From: Butyrivibrio sp.
GTDB lineage: Bacteria; Bacillota; Clostridia; Lachnospirales; Lachnospiraceae
Assembly (NCBI GenBank): GCA_015056655.1
Contig: SVFV01000037.1
Location: forward strand, 1-33,813
DNA length: 33,813 bases
Reading direction: 5' to 3'
This document shows, in pieces, positions 8,674 through 18,000 of this stretch; positions within the stretch are counted from its first letter, which is position 1, and each line of letters starts with the position of its first letter. A program made the position numbers and the translations under genes. The notes under the pieces are model-generated. The model was not told the DNA's origin and made no database searches. It saw only the letters and a program-made list of their open reading frames with translations.

Positions 8674-10068
8674 ATGAAGATATTATTTGTTTCCCTTGGC
8701 TGTGACAAGAACAGAGTAGATTCCGAGGTTATGCTTGGACTACTCTCACAGCATGGATATGAGATAACAGATGATGAATCCCAAGCCGAAGCAGCAGTGG
8801 TAAACACATGCTGCTTTATTGGTGATGCGAAGGAAGAAAGCATTAACACAATATTAGAGCTTGCGGAATACAGAGTCAGAGGGCAGTACAGGGCCCTTAT
8901 AGTTACCGGATGTCTTGCTCAAAGATATCAGGATGAAGTTCTTAAAGAAATCCCGGAAATTGACAGAATACTTGGTATAGCATCTATAGAGCACATAGTT
9001 GAGGCTCTTGATTCTGTCCTTGCAGAAAATGAGAATAAAGAAACTAACCCTATTAAGTCTTATATAGATGATCTTTCTAAAAAGCCTTATGGCAATATGA
9101 AGAGAATCCAGACTACAGGAGGTCAGTTTAACTATCTCAAGATTGCAGAGGGCTGTAATAAGAACTGTACCTACTGTGTAATCCCCTCTGTAAGAGGAAG
9201 ATATCGCTCCGTTCCAATGGAGGATATTGTAGAAGAGGCAAAGGCACTTACAAGTCAGGGAGTCACAGAACTTATTCTGGTTGCTCAGGAGACTACACTT
9301 TACGGTGTTGATATCTATGGAGAAAAAAGACTTCCAGAGCTTCTTAAAAAGCTGAGCGATATTGATGATCTTAAGTGGATCAGAATTATGTATTGCTATC
9401 CTGAGGAGATAACTGACGACCTTATAGAGACTATCAAGGAACTTCCTAAGGTTTGTAACTATCTTGATATTCCTATTCAGAGTGGATCTGATCACATCTT
9501 AAGACAGATGGGTAGGAAGACAAACAGAAAAGAAATAGAAGAGCGAATTGAATTTATCAGAGAACAGATTCCTGATATATGCTTACGAACAACTCTGATT
9601 GCTGGCTTCCCAGGAGAAACTGATGAAGATCATCAGGAGACTCTCGAATTTGTCAGAAAGATGAAATTCGACAGACTGGGATGCTTTACATATTCCCAGG
9701 AAGAGGATACAGTAGCTGCCGCACTTCCAGATCAGGTTCCTGAAGAGATTAAGCAAAAGCGCAGGGATGAGATTATGGAGCTCCAGCAGGAGATTGCATT
9801 TAAGGCAGCTAAGGAGAAGGTTGGAAAGAAAGTGTCCTGTGTCATCGAAGGAAGAATAGCAGATGATGACGAAGAAGAGTACGGATATACTTATGTGGCT
9901 CGTACATACATGGATGCTCCCGATGTTGATGGATATCTTTTCATAATGGATGTTCCATACGACCTTATGAGTGGACAGTTTGTAGATGTACTTATAACCG
10001 GTTCAAATGATTACGACCTAGTTGGGGAACTTTTTGAGGAGGGTGATGAAGATGAATTTGCCGAATAA
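8674..10068 (+). CDS. rimO: Ribosomal protein S12 methylthiotransferase RimO
   Basis: RimO is a radical-SAM enzyme that methylthiolates the conserved aspartate of ribosomal protein S12. The N-terminal UPF0004 domain has the three cysteines expected for the auxiliary Fe-S cluster: C10 (GCDKNRVD), C46 or C47 (NTCCFIGDAKEESI) and C80 (TGCLAQRY). The radical-SAM motif CNKNCTYC is at 161-168, and a TRAM domain closes the protein (about 390-455). The sequence favours RimO over the related MiaB because of CDKNRVDSE and FIGDAKEES. The 464-aa length is slightly long because of an acidic C-terminal tail. The end overlaps the start of pgsA by 17 bases, implying translational coupling. Confidence 0.95.
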   Translation: MKILFVSLGCDKNRVDSEVMLGLLSQHGYEITDDESQAEAAVVNTCCFIGDAKEESINTILELAEYRVRGQYRALIVTGCLAQRYQDEVLKEIPEIDRILGIASIEHIVEALDSVLAENENKETNPIKSYIDDLSKKPYGNMKRIQTTGGQFNYLKIAEGCNKNCTYCVIPSVRGRYRSVPMEDIVEEAKALTSQGVTELILVAQETTLYGVDIYGEKRLPELLKKLSDIDDLKWIRIMYCYPEEITDDLIETIKELPKVCNYLDIPIQSGSDHILRQMGRKTNRKEIEERIEFIREQIPDICLRTTLIAGFPGETDEDHQETLEFVRKMKFDRLGCFTYSQEEDTVAAALPDQVPEEIKQKRRDEIMELQQEIAFKAAKEKVGKKVSCVIEGRIADDDEEEYGYTYVARTYMDAPDVDGYLFIMDVPYDLMSGQFVDVLITGSNDYDLVGELFEEGDEDEFAE

Positions 10069-10588
10069 GCTTACTGTTTTAAGAGTTATTATGATTCCGT
10101 TTTTTGTATGGTTTATGCTGGTTCCTGTGTTTGGGGATAACAGCAAATGGGTTGCAGTAGCAATATTTATTATTGCATCTCTTACAGATCTTCTTGACGG
10201 AAAGATCGCAAGGAAATATAATCTTGTAACAGACTTTGGAAAATTCATGGATCCGCTGGCAGATAAATTACTTGTCTGCAGTGCAATGATATGCCTTGTA
10301 GGACTTCAAAAGCTTCCTTCATGGATTGTGGTTGTGATCATTGCCAGAGAGTTCATTATTAGTGGATTCAGACTTATTGCAGTTGAGAACGGAAGAGTTA
10401 TCGCTGCAAGCTACTGGGGGAAGTTTAAGACAACCTTCCAGATGATCATGGTCATTCTTATGATTGTCGATATACCGCAGCTTTCACTTATTACTACAAT
10501 AATTATGTATGTAGCGCTTATCCTGACAATCATTTCACTCGTTGATTACATCGTAAAAAATAAGGATGTAATGAGTGGAGATATGTAA
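10052..10588 (+). CDS. pgsA: CDP-diacylglycerol-glycerol-3-phosphate 3-phosphatidyltransferase
   Basis: This integral membrane enzyme makes phosphatidylglycerol-phosphate, the committed step of phosphatidylglycerol synthesis. The CDP-alcohol phosphotransferase signature is complete: TDLLDGKIARKYN, then DFGKFMDPLADK, providing the D-x2-DG-x2-AR-x9-G-x3-D-x3-D pattern. Several hydrophobic helices fill the rest of the 178-aa protein. The ATG at 10052 is chosen because GAGGAGGG (10036-10043) lies 8 bases before it and the family N-terminus is MNLPNKLTVLR; an ATG at 10046 is too close. The gene overlaps rimO and is followed by a terminator, so it ends the yicC operon. Confidence 0.95.
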   Translation: MNLPNKLTVLRVIMIPFFVWFMLVPVFGDNSKWVAVAIFIIASLTDLLDGKIARKYNLVTDFGKFMDPLADKLLVCSAMICLVGLQKLPSWIVVVIIAREFIISGFRLIAVENGRVIAASYWGKFKTTFQMIMVILMIVDIPQLSLITTIIMYVALILTIISLVDYIVKNKDVMSGDM

Positions 10589-10611
10589 CACTTATAATTT
10601 TAATGCTATTG

Positions 10612-10643
10612 GGGTCAGCATTTTTACAGTGCTGTCCCTTTTT
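10612..10643 (+). terminator. Rho-independent terminator after pgsA
   Basis: GGGTCAGCA (10612-10620) pairs with TGCTGTCCC (10630-10638) with one T-T mismatch and a 9-base loop, followed by five T. It separates the pgsA operon from the helicase gene. Confidence 0.7.
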
Positions 10644-10688
10644 CTGTGCAAAGGTAAGCTGCGCAGACAAGAACTGAAATGAGGTAAT

Positions 10689-12353
10689 ATGTTAGAAATT
10701 AAAACAAAAAGACTTGAGGAAACTGACAACATAGAAGAGAAGAAGGAAGAGAGAATCCGTTACGACGAGGCTGAAGGCATCGATGAGAGAGTCCTTAGAG
10801 CTGTTACAGAGATGGGCTTTGAATATATGTCTCCTATCCAGGCAGCTGCTATCCCTGTAATGATGAAGGGTGTTGATATCATAGGACAGGCTCAGACAGG
10901 AACAGGTAAGACAGCGGCTTTTGGAATTCCTACTCTTCAGTGCGTTGATCCTGGTAATAAACATCTTCAGGCAGTTATTCTCTGCCCTACAAGAGAGCTT
11001 GCAATGCAGGCAGCTGATGACCTTAGAAGCTTTGGTAAATATATGCATGGTATAAAGGTTCTCGCTGTATATGGTGGTCAGGATATTTCAAGACAGATAA
11101 GAGCACTTTCAGCTGGAGTTCAGATCGTTGTTGGTACACCTGGTCGTGTTATGGACCACATGAGACGCCATACAATGAAGATGAAGGATGTAAAGATCCT
11201 CGTACTTGATGAAGCTGATGAGATGCTTGATATGGGCTTTAGAGAGGATATAGAGACTATCCTTGATGGCATGCCAGAGGAGAGACAGACAGCTCTTTTC
11301 TCAGCTACAATGCCTGAACCCATCCTTCAGATTACAAAGAAGTATCAGCATGATGCTGAATATATAAAGATGACTCCCAAGGAGATCACAGTTAAGGCTA
11401 TTGAGCAGAGCTACTATGTTGTGCCTATGGTTTATAAGGAGGAAGCTCTTACAAGACTTATCGAGTACAATCAGCCTAAGCGCAGTCTTATTTTCTGTAA
11501 TACAAAGAGAAAGGTTGATGAGCTTACATCAAACCTTAAGAAAAAAGGCTACAGGGTAGAGGGACTTCACGGAGACCTTTCTCAGTATCAGAGAGACACA
11601 GTTATGAACCTCTTTAGGTTTGGCCAGGCTGATTTCCTTATTGCGACAGACGTTGCTGCCAGAGGAATTGACGTAAGCGGAGTGACAGCAGTATTTAACT
11701 ACGATATCCCTGAGGACATCGAGTACTACGTACACAGAATCGGAAGAACAGGACGCGCAGGAAAAAGCGGAAGCTCATACACTCTTGTTTCTCCTAAGGA
11801 AATGTACAAGCTCAGAGAGATCGAGAAGATCTGTCACACAAGAATTGAAGAAAATGATGTTCCTTCTGTAAAGGAAGTTAAGAGAGCAAAGGCAAGAAAG
11901 GTATTCTCTCAGGTTATCGACCTCATCGAGGAGAAGCAGATTGATGACACCCTTGAATATGTAATGAAGAAGGTTGATGAGGGCGAGTACACAACTGATC
12001 AGCTCGCAGCAGGTCTTCTTAAGCTCTGTATGGGTAAGGATCCTGAAAACATTGATTTCAACGCTCTTAAAAAGGAGAGAAGATCAAAGAGATCATCTGA
12101 TAGAGGACCTAGAAGAGACGGATCAAAGGATTCAAGAGACTTTAGAGGCAGAAAATCAAAGGAATCCGGAGATAAGTTCGGCAGACGCTCTGATCGTTTT
12201 GGATTAAATAAGGGACGTGAGAAGGATTCTAAAAAGGGTGGCTTCTTAACTGATGCAGTTAGAGGAAAGCATAAGAAGGCTTCCGCAGATAAGTTCAGAA
12301 GAAATACCAGACCTAAGACAGAAAAGCTTGGAGCTACAAGAAGAGAAAACTAA
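10689..12353 (+). CDS. DEAD-box ATP-dependent RNA helicase (DeaD/CshA group)
   Basis: The protein unwinds or remodels RNA duplexes in ribosome assembly, mRNA decay or cold adaptation. All core motifs are visible: Q motif (GFEYMSPIQ, 43-51), motif I AQTGTGKT (68-75), PTRELA, GTPGR, DEAD (174-177), SAT, and in the second RecA domain ATDVAARGID and HRIGRTGRAG. The 554-aa length includes a C-terminal tail of about 90 residues rich in Arg, Lys, Ser and Gly (RRDGSKDSRDFRGRKSKES), a common RNA-binding tail in such helicases. The start is supported by GAGG 4 bases before the ATG. It stands alone between the pgsA terminator and the isomerase promoter. Confidence 0.95.
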   Translation: MLEIKTKRLEETDNIEEKKEERIRYDEAEGIDERVLRAVTEMGFEYMSPIQAAAIPVMMKGVDIIGQAQTGTGKTAAFGIPTLQCVDPGNKHLQAVILCPTRELAMQAADDLRSFGKYMHGIKVLAVYGGQDISRQIRALSAGVQIVVGTPGRVMDHMRRHTMKMKDVKILVLDEADEMLDMGFREDIETILDGMPEERQTALFSATMPEPILQITKKYQHDAEYIKMTPKEITVKAIEQSYYVVPMVYKEEALTRLIEYNQPKRSLIFCNTKRKVDELTSNLKKKGYRVEGLHGDLSQYQRDTVMNLFRFGQADFLIATDVAARGIDVSGVTAVFNYDIPEDIEYYVHRIGRTGRAGKSGSSYTLVSPKEMYKLREIEKICHTRIEENDVPSVKEVKRAKARKVFSQVIDLIEEKQIDDTLEYVMKKVDEGEYTTDQLAAGLLKLCMGKDPENIDFNALKKERRSKRSSDRGPRRDGSKDSRDFRGRKSKESGDKFGRRSDRFGLNKGREKDSKKGGFLTDAVRGKHKKASADKFRRNTRPKTEKLGATRREN

Positions 12354-12372
12354 TACTTTCGTGCTCAAAATG

Positions 12373-12401
12373 TTGAAAAACAGATACAACTTATCTATCT
12401 T
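12373..12401 (+). promoter_or_regulatory. Possible promoter upstream of the sugar isomerase
   Basis: TTGAAA (12373-12378) and TATCTT (12396-12401) are 17 bases apart. The hexamers are only partial matches. A second -35-like TTGCAC lies at 12437-12442 but lacks a good -10. Confidence 0.35.
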
Positions 12402-12491
12402 CATGGAAGTGGTGCATAATCTACGATAAAATAACCTTGCACATAAAATATTGTGTATTTATTCAACTGGTATTTAGTGGAGGGTTATGAA

Positions 12492-13133
12492 ATGAAGATA
12501 GGTCTTATTAACGAAAACAGCCAGGCTGCAAAGAATTCAGTTATCTATGATTCACTTAAAAAAGTAGCTGATGGCTATGGATTTGAAGTTTTTAACTATG
12601 GCATGTACTCAGCTGAGGACGAGGCACAGCTTACCTACGTACAGAATGGTATTCTTGCAGCTGTTCTCCTTAATTCAGGAGCAGTTGATTATGTTATTAC
12701 AGGCTGTGGAACTGGTGAAGGAGCTATGCTTGCATTAAACAGCTTCCCCGGTGTTATCTGCGGACATGTTGAGGATGCACTTGATGCATATACCTTTGCT
12801 CAGATAAATGATGGAAATGCTATTTCACTTCCTTTTGCAAAAGGATACGGATGGGGCGGAGATCTGAATCTCCAGTACATCTTTGAGAAGCTTTTCTGTG
12901 AGCCAAGCGGACAGGGTTATCCCAGAGAAAGAGCTGTTCCGGAGCAGAGAAACAAAAAGATTCTTGATGAAGTAAAGAAGGTTACTTATGTTCAGGACCT
13001 TACAGAAATTCTTTCAAAGCTTGATCAGGACCTTGTAAAGGGAGCACTTGCAGGAGAACACTTCCTTGAGCTGTTCAACGCAAATGCTAAGGATGAGAAA
13101 ATAAAGAATTATATCAACGATTTGTTGAAATAA
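12492..13133 (+). CDS. RpiB/LacA/LacB family sugar-phosphate isomerase
   Basis: Members interconvert aldose and ketose phosphates, such as ribose-5-phosphate/ribulose-5-phosphate or galactose-6-phosphate/tagatose-6-phosphate. The diagnostic loop VDYVITGCGTGEGAMLALN carries the cysteine and glycines of the RpiB active site (CGTGxG), followed by FPGVICGHVEDALDAYTFAQINDGNAISL. At 213 aa it is about 60 residues longer than classical RpiB; the extra C-terminal part (YVQDLTEILSKLDQDLVKG..) looks like an added helical domain. The ATG at 12492 is chosen because GTGGAGGG (12477-12484) lies 7 bases before it; a 13-residue upstream extension lacks support. The substrate cannot be set from sequence. A strong terminator follows. 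Confidence 0.85.
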   Translation: MKIGLINENSQAAKNSVIYDSLKKVADGYGFEVFNYGMYSAEDEAQLTYVQNGILAAVLLNSGAVDYVITGCGTGEGAMLALNSFPGVICGHVEDALDAYTFAQINDGNAISLPFAKGYGWGGDLNLQYIFEKLFCEPSGQGYPRERAVPEQRNKKILDEVKKVTYVQDLTEILSKLDQDLVKGALAGEHFLELFNANAKDEKIKNYINDLLK

Positions 13134-13150
13134 GGCTTTTGTAAATCTAA

Positions 13151-13200
13151 AATAGTACTTGTGTAGAAAGTATGATGCTTTCACATAAGTACTATTTTTT
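13151..13200 (+). terminator. Strong rho-independent terminator after the isomerase gene
   Basis: AATAGTACTT (13151-13160) pairs exactly with AAGTACTATT (13187-13196). The stem continues inward through GTGT/CACAT-type pairs and GAAAG/CTTTC with one bulge, around a 7-base loop. A run of T follows. It isolates the accessory cassette from upstream transcription. Confidence 0.85.
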
Positions 13201-13203
13201 ATT

Positions 13204-13218
13204 GCAGAAATTTTCTGC
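13204..13218. promoter_or_regulatory. Palindrome upstream of the accessory cassette
   Basis: GCAGAAA-T-TTTCTGC is a perfect dyad with a single central base, 44 bases before the first cassette start. Its size and position fit a repressor or activator site. The downstream A+T-rich stretch (TATATAAA at 13233-13240) could supply a -10 element. Confidence 0.35.
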
Positions 13219-13262
13219 TGTAAGAGATTAAATATATAAATGTTTTGTAAGGAGAATAAAAA

Positions 13263-14264
13263 TTGGATTATAGGAGATTTGAAGAAATCTATAAGAAATG
13301 TGCAGATAATGCAAAGGTATACAATAGTGAAATTAGTACTGCCTACAGGCTTTATGCTTACGAATTATTCACAGATGAGCAGGGGTTTGATGGTGATATA
13401 GAACATATTAAAGACATGGTCGAGGCTACAAGTCACGAGCTGGAAGCTCTTTATCAGCTGCAGAATGACAATGGCTCTGTGGGCGAAGGTGATTATGAGA
13501 CTGTTATCACAAAGGCATCTGTATTTGCGGCCCTTTTATGCATTGCATCAAGAATATATGAAAACCTTGATCCTGTTTTTTCAAGAGACCTTATTCACGC
13601 AAGCCTCGAAGCAGCCCATTACCTTATGGTTGGTCAGTTTAAAACAGGAGAGGAAGCTGACGAAGGTCAGAACGAAAGAGTAAGCGTTATGAGAATGAAC
13701 AGCAGAGATGATGAGCTTTCAGAAGCTGCGCTTGCTGCTCAGTTTTGGGCTTTTTCTGAACTTTTAAGAACAGATGAGGATGTTAGAAATGCTTATGATC
13801 ATTCTCTGATGGCAGGTATGCCGCAGAAAATGTCCAGACAAAAGCGCTACAGGATAAGGCTTTCTGACCTCTTTAGAAAAGTATTTAATACCGACAATTT
13901 TGATGAGCTTAAGGTTTTTTTTGAATCCGGAAAGACACAGCCCCTAACGGACTATGTACTTTTTAGTGCTATAGCCATTCTTCTTGATGAAAAGGAGAAT
14001 GCTTCTGAGGAAATAAGAAAGAATGTGGAGCAGCTTATCATGGATTATGATGAGGTAACGCCCAAGTCCTATCTTGTCCTTGCACTATTATCAAATCTTT
14101 TGACACTTAAGAAGGATGCTAATATAAAGAATGATGGATCACAGCTTATAAAGGTCATCGAATACAATGTAATAAATGACAACAGAAAGAAGCTTTCTGA
14201 AGAAGAAAAAGCAAGGATAAACGATAGAATTACAGAGCTTGAAGAAATGATTAAAAGTCTATAA
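13263..14264 (+). CDS. Uncharacterised helical protein, first gene of the AAA+ cassette
   Basis: I do not recognise a family for this 333-aa protein. It is soluble, charged and apparently all-helical, without signal peptide or membrane segment. The middle (about residues 80-170) has Ala-rich helices (SVFAALLCIASRIYE, LSEAALAAQFWAFSELL). The C-terminus is a short heptad helix (ARINDRITELEEMIKSL) similar in style to the end of the next protein. The start is a TTG at 13263, supported by AAGGAG 8 bases upstream; no better ATG with a ribosome site exists nearby. The gene lies between a strong terminator and the 198-aa chaperone-like gene, 94 bases away. A role as an adaptor or immunity partner within the cassette is only conjecture. 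Confidence 0.7.
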   Translation: MDYRRFEEIYKKCADNAKVYNSEISTAYRLYAYELFTDEQGFDGDIEHIKDMVEATSHELEALYQLQNDNGSVGEGDYETVITKASVFAALLCIASRIYENLDPVFSRDLIHASLEAAHYLMVGQFKTGEEADEGQNERVSVMRMNSRDDELSEAALAAQFWAFSELLRTDEDVRNAYDHSLMAGMPQKMSRQKRYRIRLSDLFRKVFNTDNFDELKVFFESGKTQPLTDYVLFSAIAILLDEKENASEEIRKNVEQLIMDYDEVTPKSYLVLALLSNLLTLKKDANIKNDGSQLIKVIEYNVINDNRKKLSEEEKARINDRITELEEMIKSL

Positions 14265-14358
14265 ACAACTGCTCTAAGGTATATGTAAAACCTCGTTGGT
14301 GTAGTAAAATTAATTGAAAATCGTTCACATTATAACGTTTTGTAGGGGAGGGAAGCAT

Positions 14359-14955
14359 TTGAATACTATTGAAGAATTCATGGACTCTTTAGAGAAAAGC
14401 ATAGAAGAGCTGTTTGGTGAAACCCATATTAAGAGCGGAGTAATCAGAAGTCTTCCCGGAAATCTTGGAGTAACTGCTGCTAATGTTATATTTGAAGCTG
14501 CGATGGAAGAAGGCTTTAACCCTGAAAATCCATATCCGGTACTTCATTTTCATGTGACTCTTGCAAAGGATATAGAGGATTCAATTGTTTCCAAGGTGCT
14601 TGAGGGACTTAATGAATTAAATACAACTATTTCAGCCGGATCCTTTCCTGGTTTTGGATGTTTTGGATATTATCCGCCCCTCAGGCAGGTTTACCTAAGC
14701 TACAGAATGCCTATAAATCCGGATGCTTTGGATAAGGATTTTGATAATGTACTTTATTATCTTGGAACATTATATGAGCAGCTTGATATTTTCGTAGATT
14801 TTGTGCTTTTCCTGTGCGATGATCCTGAGAAGATATCCCTTAAGGACTATATGAATTACCTTGACTCTATTGCTGACCTTAATAATATGGAAGAGCGAAT
14901 AAATGAACTTGAAAAGCGCTTTGAAGAATTAGAAAAAGAGACAAAGGACGTTTGA
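14359..14955 (+). CDS. YbjN/secretion-chaperone-like protein of the AAA+ cassette
   Basis: This 198-aa acidic protein opens with a helix (NTIEEFMDSLEKSIEELFG). A predicted alpha/beta middle follows with LHFHVTLAKDI, LEGLNELNTTISAGSFPGFG and YPPLRQVYLSYRMPI, and then long helices and a coiled coil (ERINELEKRFEELEKE). The order helix, strand, 'LN..N..I..G.F' and 'VYLSYR' resembles YbjN-type proteins, whose fold is shared with class I type III secretion chaperones; this is recognition from memory and not proven. The TTG at 14359 is preceded by AGGGGAGGG (14344-14352) at 6 bases; an upstream TTG at 14314 lacks such a site. It lies 48 bases before the 1223-aa gene, so it could bind that protein. 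Confidence 0.65.
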   Translation: MNTIEEFMDSLEKSIEELFGETHIKSGVIRSLPGNLGVTAANVIFEAAMEEGFNPENPYPVLHFHVTLAKDIEDSIVSKVLEGLNELNTTISAGSFPGFGCFGYYPPLRQVYLSYRMPINPDALDKDFDNVLYYLGTLYEQLDIFVDFVLFLCDDPEKISLKDYMNYLDSIADLNNMEERINELEKRFEELEKETKDV

Positions 14956-15003
14956 GCTAATTAAAGAACTACCTGATTGGCTCAGAAAGAGACGGGGAAA
15001 ACT

Positions 15004-18000
15004 ATGCCAAGGCAAAAGTTTGAAAGTGGTTATGTTGCTGATACCGGTACCCTCGAAAATGACCAACGAATAGATAATAGATCCTTCATGGACAAAGGTG
15101 AATCAGTCTTTGCAAATGATGCAGGAAGAGAAAATGTGGCACAAGGTGTAAGGAACACGCTTCTTGCTAAAATGAGAGATATAAATGCCAAGTCACTAAC
15201 TAATGCCGATGCTATGGCACGGGAGCATACCAGTTTTGAAGAACGGCAGATGCTTCCTCTTATTGCTACGGCCAAAAAAAAGGTAAGAGATTCAAATATC
15301 GCTTACGCTGAATATCTTGTTGCAAAAAGCAGAGAATCCTCTGAATCTGCATTATCTGTCAGGCAGGAGATGCAGCAGCTTTTGACTAATGGAAGTCTGA
15401 TGACCGGTCAGGGAGCTGCGGTAGAAAATCCCATACAAAACAATCAGGAAAATCAAATAATAGAAAACAGACAACAGATGCAAAATCAGGAAGATAATGA
15501 AAGCGTAGATTCTTCTTCAGATGAACATGATATTTCTGTTTCCAACGATGGCAGTGAAGATGGTGGAAATGGACAGGAAAACAACCAAGGCAATAATCCT
15601 GGAAATAACGCAGAGAATCAACCTGAAAATGCCAATTTGGCAAACCCGGGTAATGGCGCAGAAGTAATTCAGGAGGATACTGAACTCAGAAATCAGGATA
15701 TCCAAAGACTACAGAGGCTTTCAAATGAAATTAATGCTAATGCAGGAAGAAACAGGTGGGCTGTTACCAAGCTTGTAACATTTGTCGGAAAAAAGAAACG
15801 AAATGCTGAAAGGAAAAAGAATCAGGCAATAGCAGAAGCTCAGGCTATGGGTGATCAAATCCGTCAGGCTGCAGTCAGATGGGATAATATAAGAAAAAAT
15901 CATCGCAGAGGTTCATTTAGGCAGCTTTATCGTCAGTATGATAACCTTGCCATGAAGTACTATGCCTTTAGCAGAGGTGTTAATGCTGATGATAGAAGAC
16001 TTGGGGAATTCATTGCAAATGGAGGTGGCAATGCTGCAAAAAGAATAGCTGAGTACACAGGAGTTTTTGACCTTGACCAGTTAAATACTCTTATTACAGA
16101 TGCTATTAACAGACCTTATACTCCCCCTCCGCGACTTAGGCATAAAATGTATAAGGAAACGAATGCTGGCTCTTTAAATGAAACCGATACTGGTAGAAAT
16201 ATCAAATATCATAAGGCAATTACCGTAGCGGGTTTTGCGGATGGAATTACAAACAAGGTGGATGAAAAAGAAGCAGGAAATCCTATTGCAAGACGATATA
16301 AGCTCCTTTCGGATTTTAAAGGCTATGAAGCTAAAAGGCAGTTCACAAATAACAGACAGACCGCAGTTAATGATACTGGCAGAACAGCGGATGAAAGAGG
16401 AAAAACTGCCGCCAGAAATAATGAAGGAAGAGAAGCTTCTCAAATGAACCTTAAAATAGATGAGAAGGGAACCAACGGAGCATACCTTTTTTCTGAGAAA
16501 TCCGCCAAAATATATGAGGCAAAGACAAAAGGTTTTTTTAGAAAAGAGACAGTCCATGGATTTTACATGGGGAACGAATTTATTTCTGATGATTATTCAA
16601 TGATACAAAGTAACGAACAAGTAGGTTCCATAAAAGGAACGAATCTTGAAGATGCTGCTCTGGAGGAAAGTCTTAGACTGGCTATTCGAAGATCTGATTT
16701 TTTCAGGCATGTTAATGCTGCAACAATACAGTATTACTCTTCTTATCAGGCAAATGATATAGCGAATCCGGACGACATCAAAACAAGAATCAAGCATAGA
16801 GTGCGCGGACAAAATGGACAACAGCAGGCAGATGATGCCCATGATAATGCAGATGAGCAGGAACAGAACAATCAGCCGCAGAATGAACAAGCGGGGGGAC
16901 CCCAGGGAGAAAATCAGAACAATCCAGTAGTACAGCAGGATCAGGCTGCAATAAATGCTGCCTGGGAAGCGCAACCTGCTTCCTACAAACTTATGCAGCT
17001 TATTGATGCTGTTATGGATCCTAACAGTCAGCAGGCTCAGGTTTTAAATGCAGGAAATGATGATAATACAAAAGGAAGAATAAGAACTATATTCCGGGAT
17101 ATGCTGGCAGAAGACACAAAACGGGAAGCATCAAGAGAAATCTTAATGATCATGCTTTCTGAAGAAAACACATCGCTGTGGGATATGGCAAGAGAATTTG
17201 CAATTTCCATGGGAGGACGATTTAAAACAAGAGTCAACAGATTACCGGATGCAGGAGAGCTTATGAGAATCGGGCTCTTGGAGGAAGTTGCTAATGACAG
17301 GAAGTTTGACTTATCAGATATAGGAGGAAGTCTTTTGCCGACCTCGCTCCAGATGCATAAGGAGGATTTGAAAGCCAAGCGAGACGGATTTTTCTCATTT
17401 ACAAATATCAGGCAAAGCTTCTGGGATGGAAGTCTCTTATCTCCGATCACCGGGACTTTTTCTGCTGTTACAGGAGACCTGAAAAGCTATAAGTATAACG
17501 GAGATATAAGGTATGCGTGTAATACCTTTAACAAAAACTATGCCGAGGTTGCTGAAAGTGCAAGCACGAACTTTGGTCTGGTTCTGGCGCCAATACCTGC
17601 TATTGTTGGTATTACGACAGGTGGTACGATAAAGGGACTTGATGATGAAGGGGAAGCGGAGATAAATGAAAAAGCTGAAAATTCACTTTCTGCTGTGGGT
17701 ACGCTTTATTCAGCTGTTGAGTTTATAGAAAATGTATATAGCCTGGTGAAAAAGGTTCAGGATCTTATCAAAAAGGGCTCTGATAAAAAAGCATTACTTT
17801 TGGATTGTCTGAAGCTCCTTGTGGAAATTCTGACAAACATAGTTGATATCATATACTGGTGGCTGGATAAACCATTTATAAAAACTGCGTTATCAGCTTT
17901 GGGATTTATAAAAAATGCACTTGATCTTGTTAAGGATGCTATAACTATTTATAGGACGTCCAAGGAAATCAATAAGATCAAGGCATCTGATGAAGACATA

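Noticed and set aside
8854..9495. Antisense ORF of 213 aa opposite rimO
   Set aside because: It lies fully within rimO, whose Fe-S and radical-SAM motifs are intact; its composition is that of a reverse-strand shadow.
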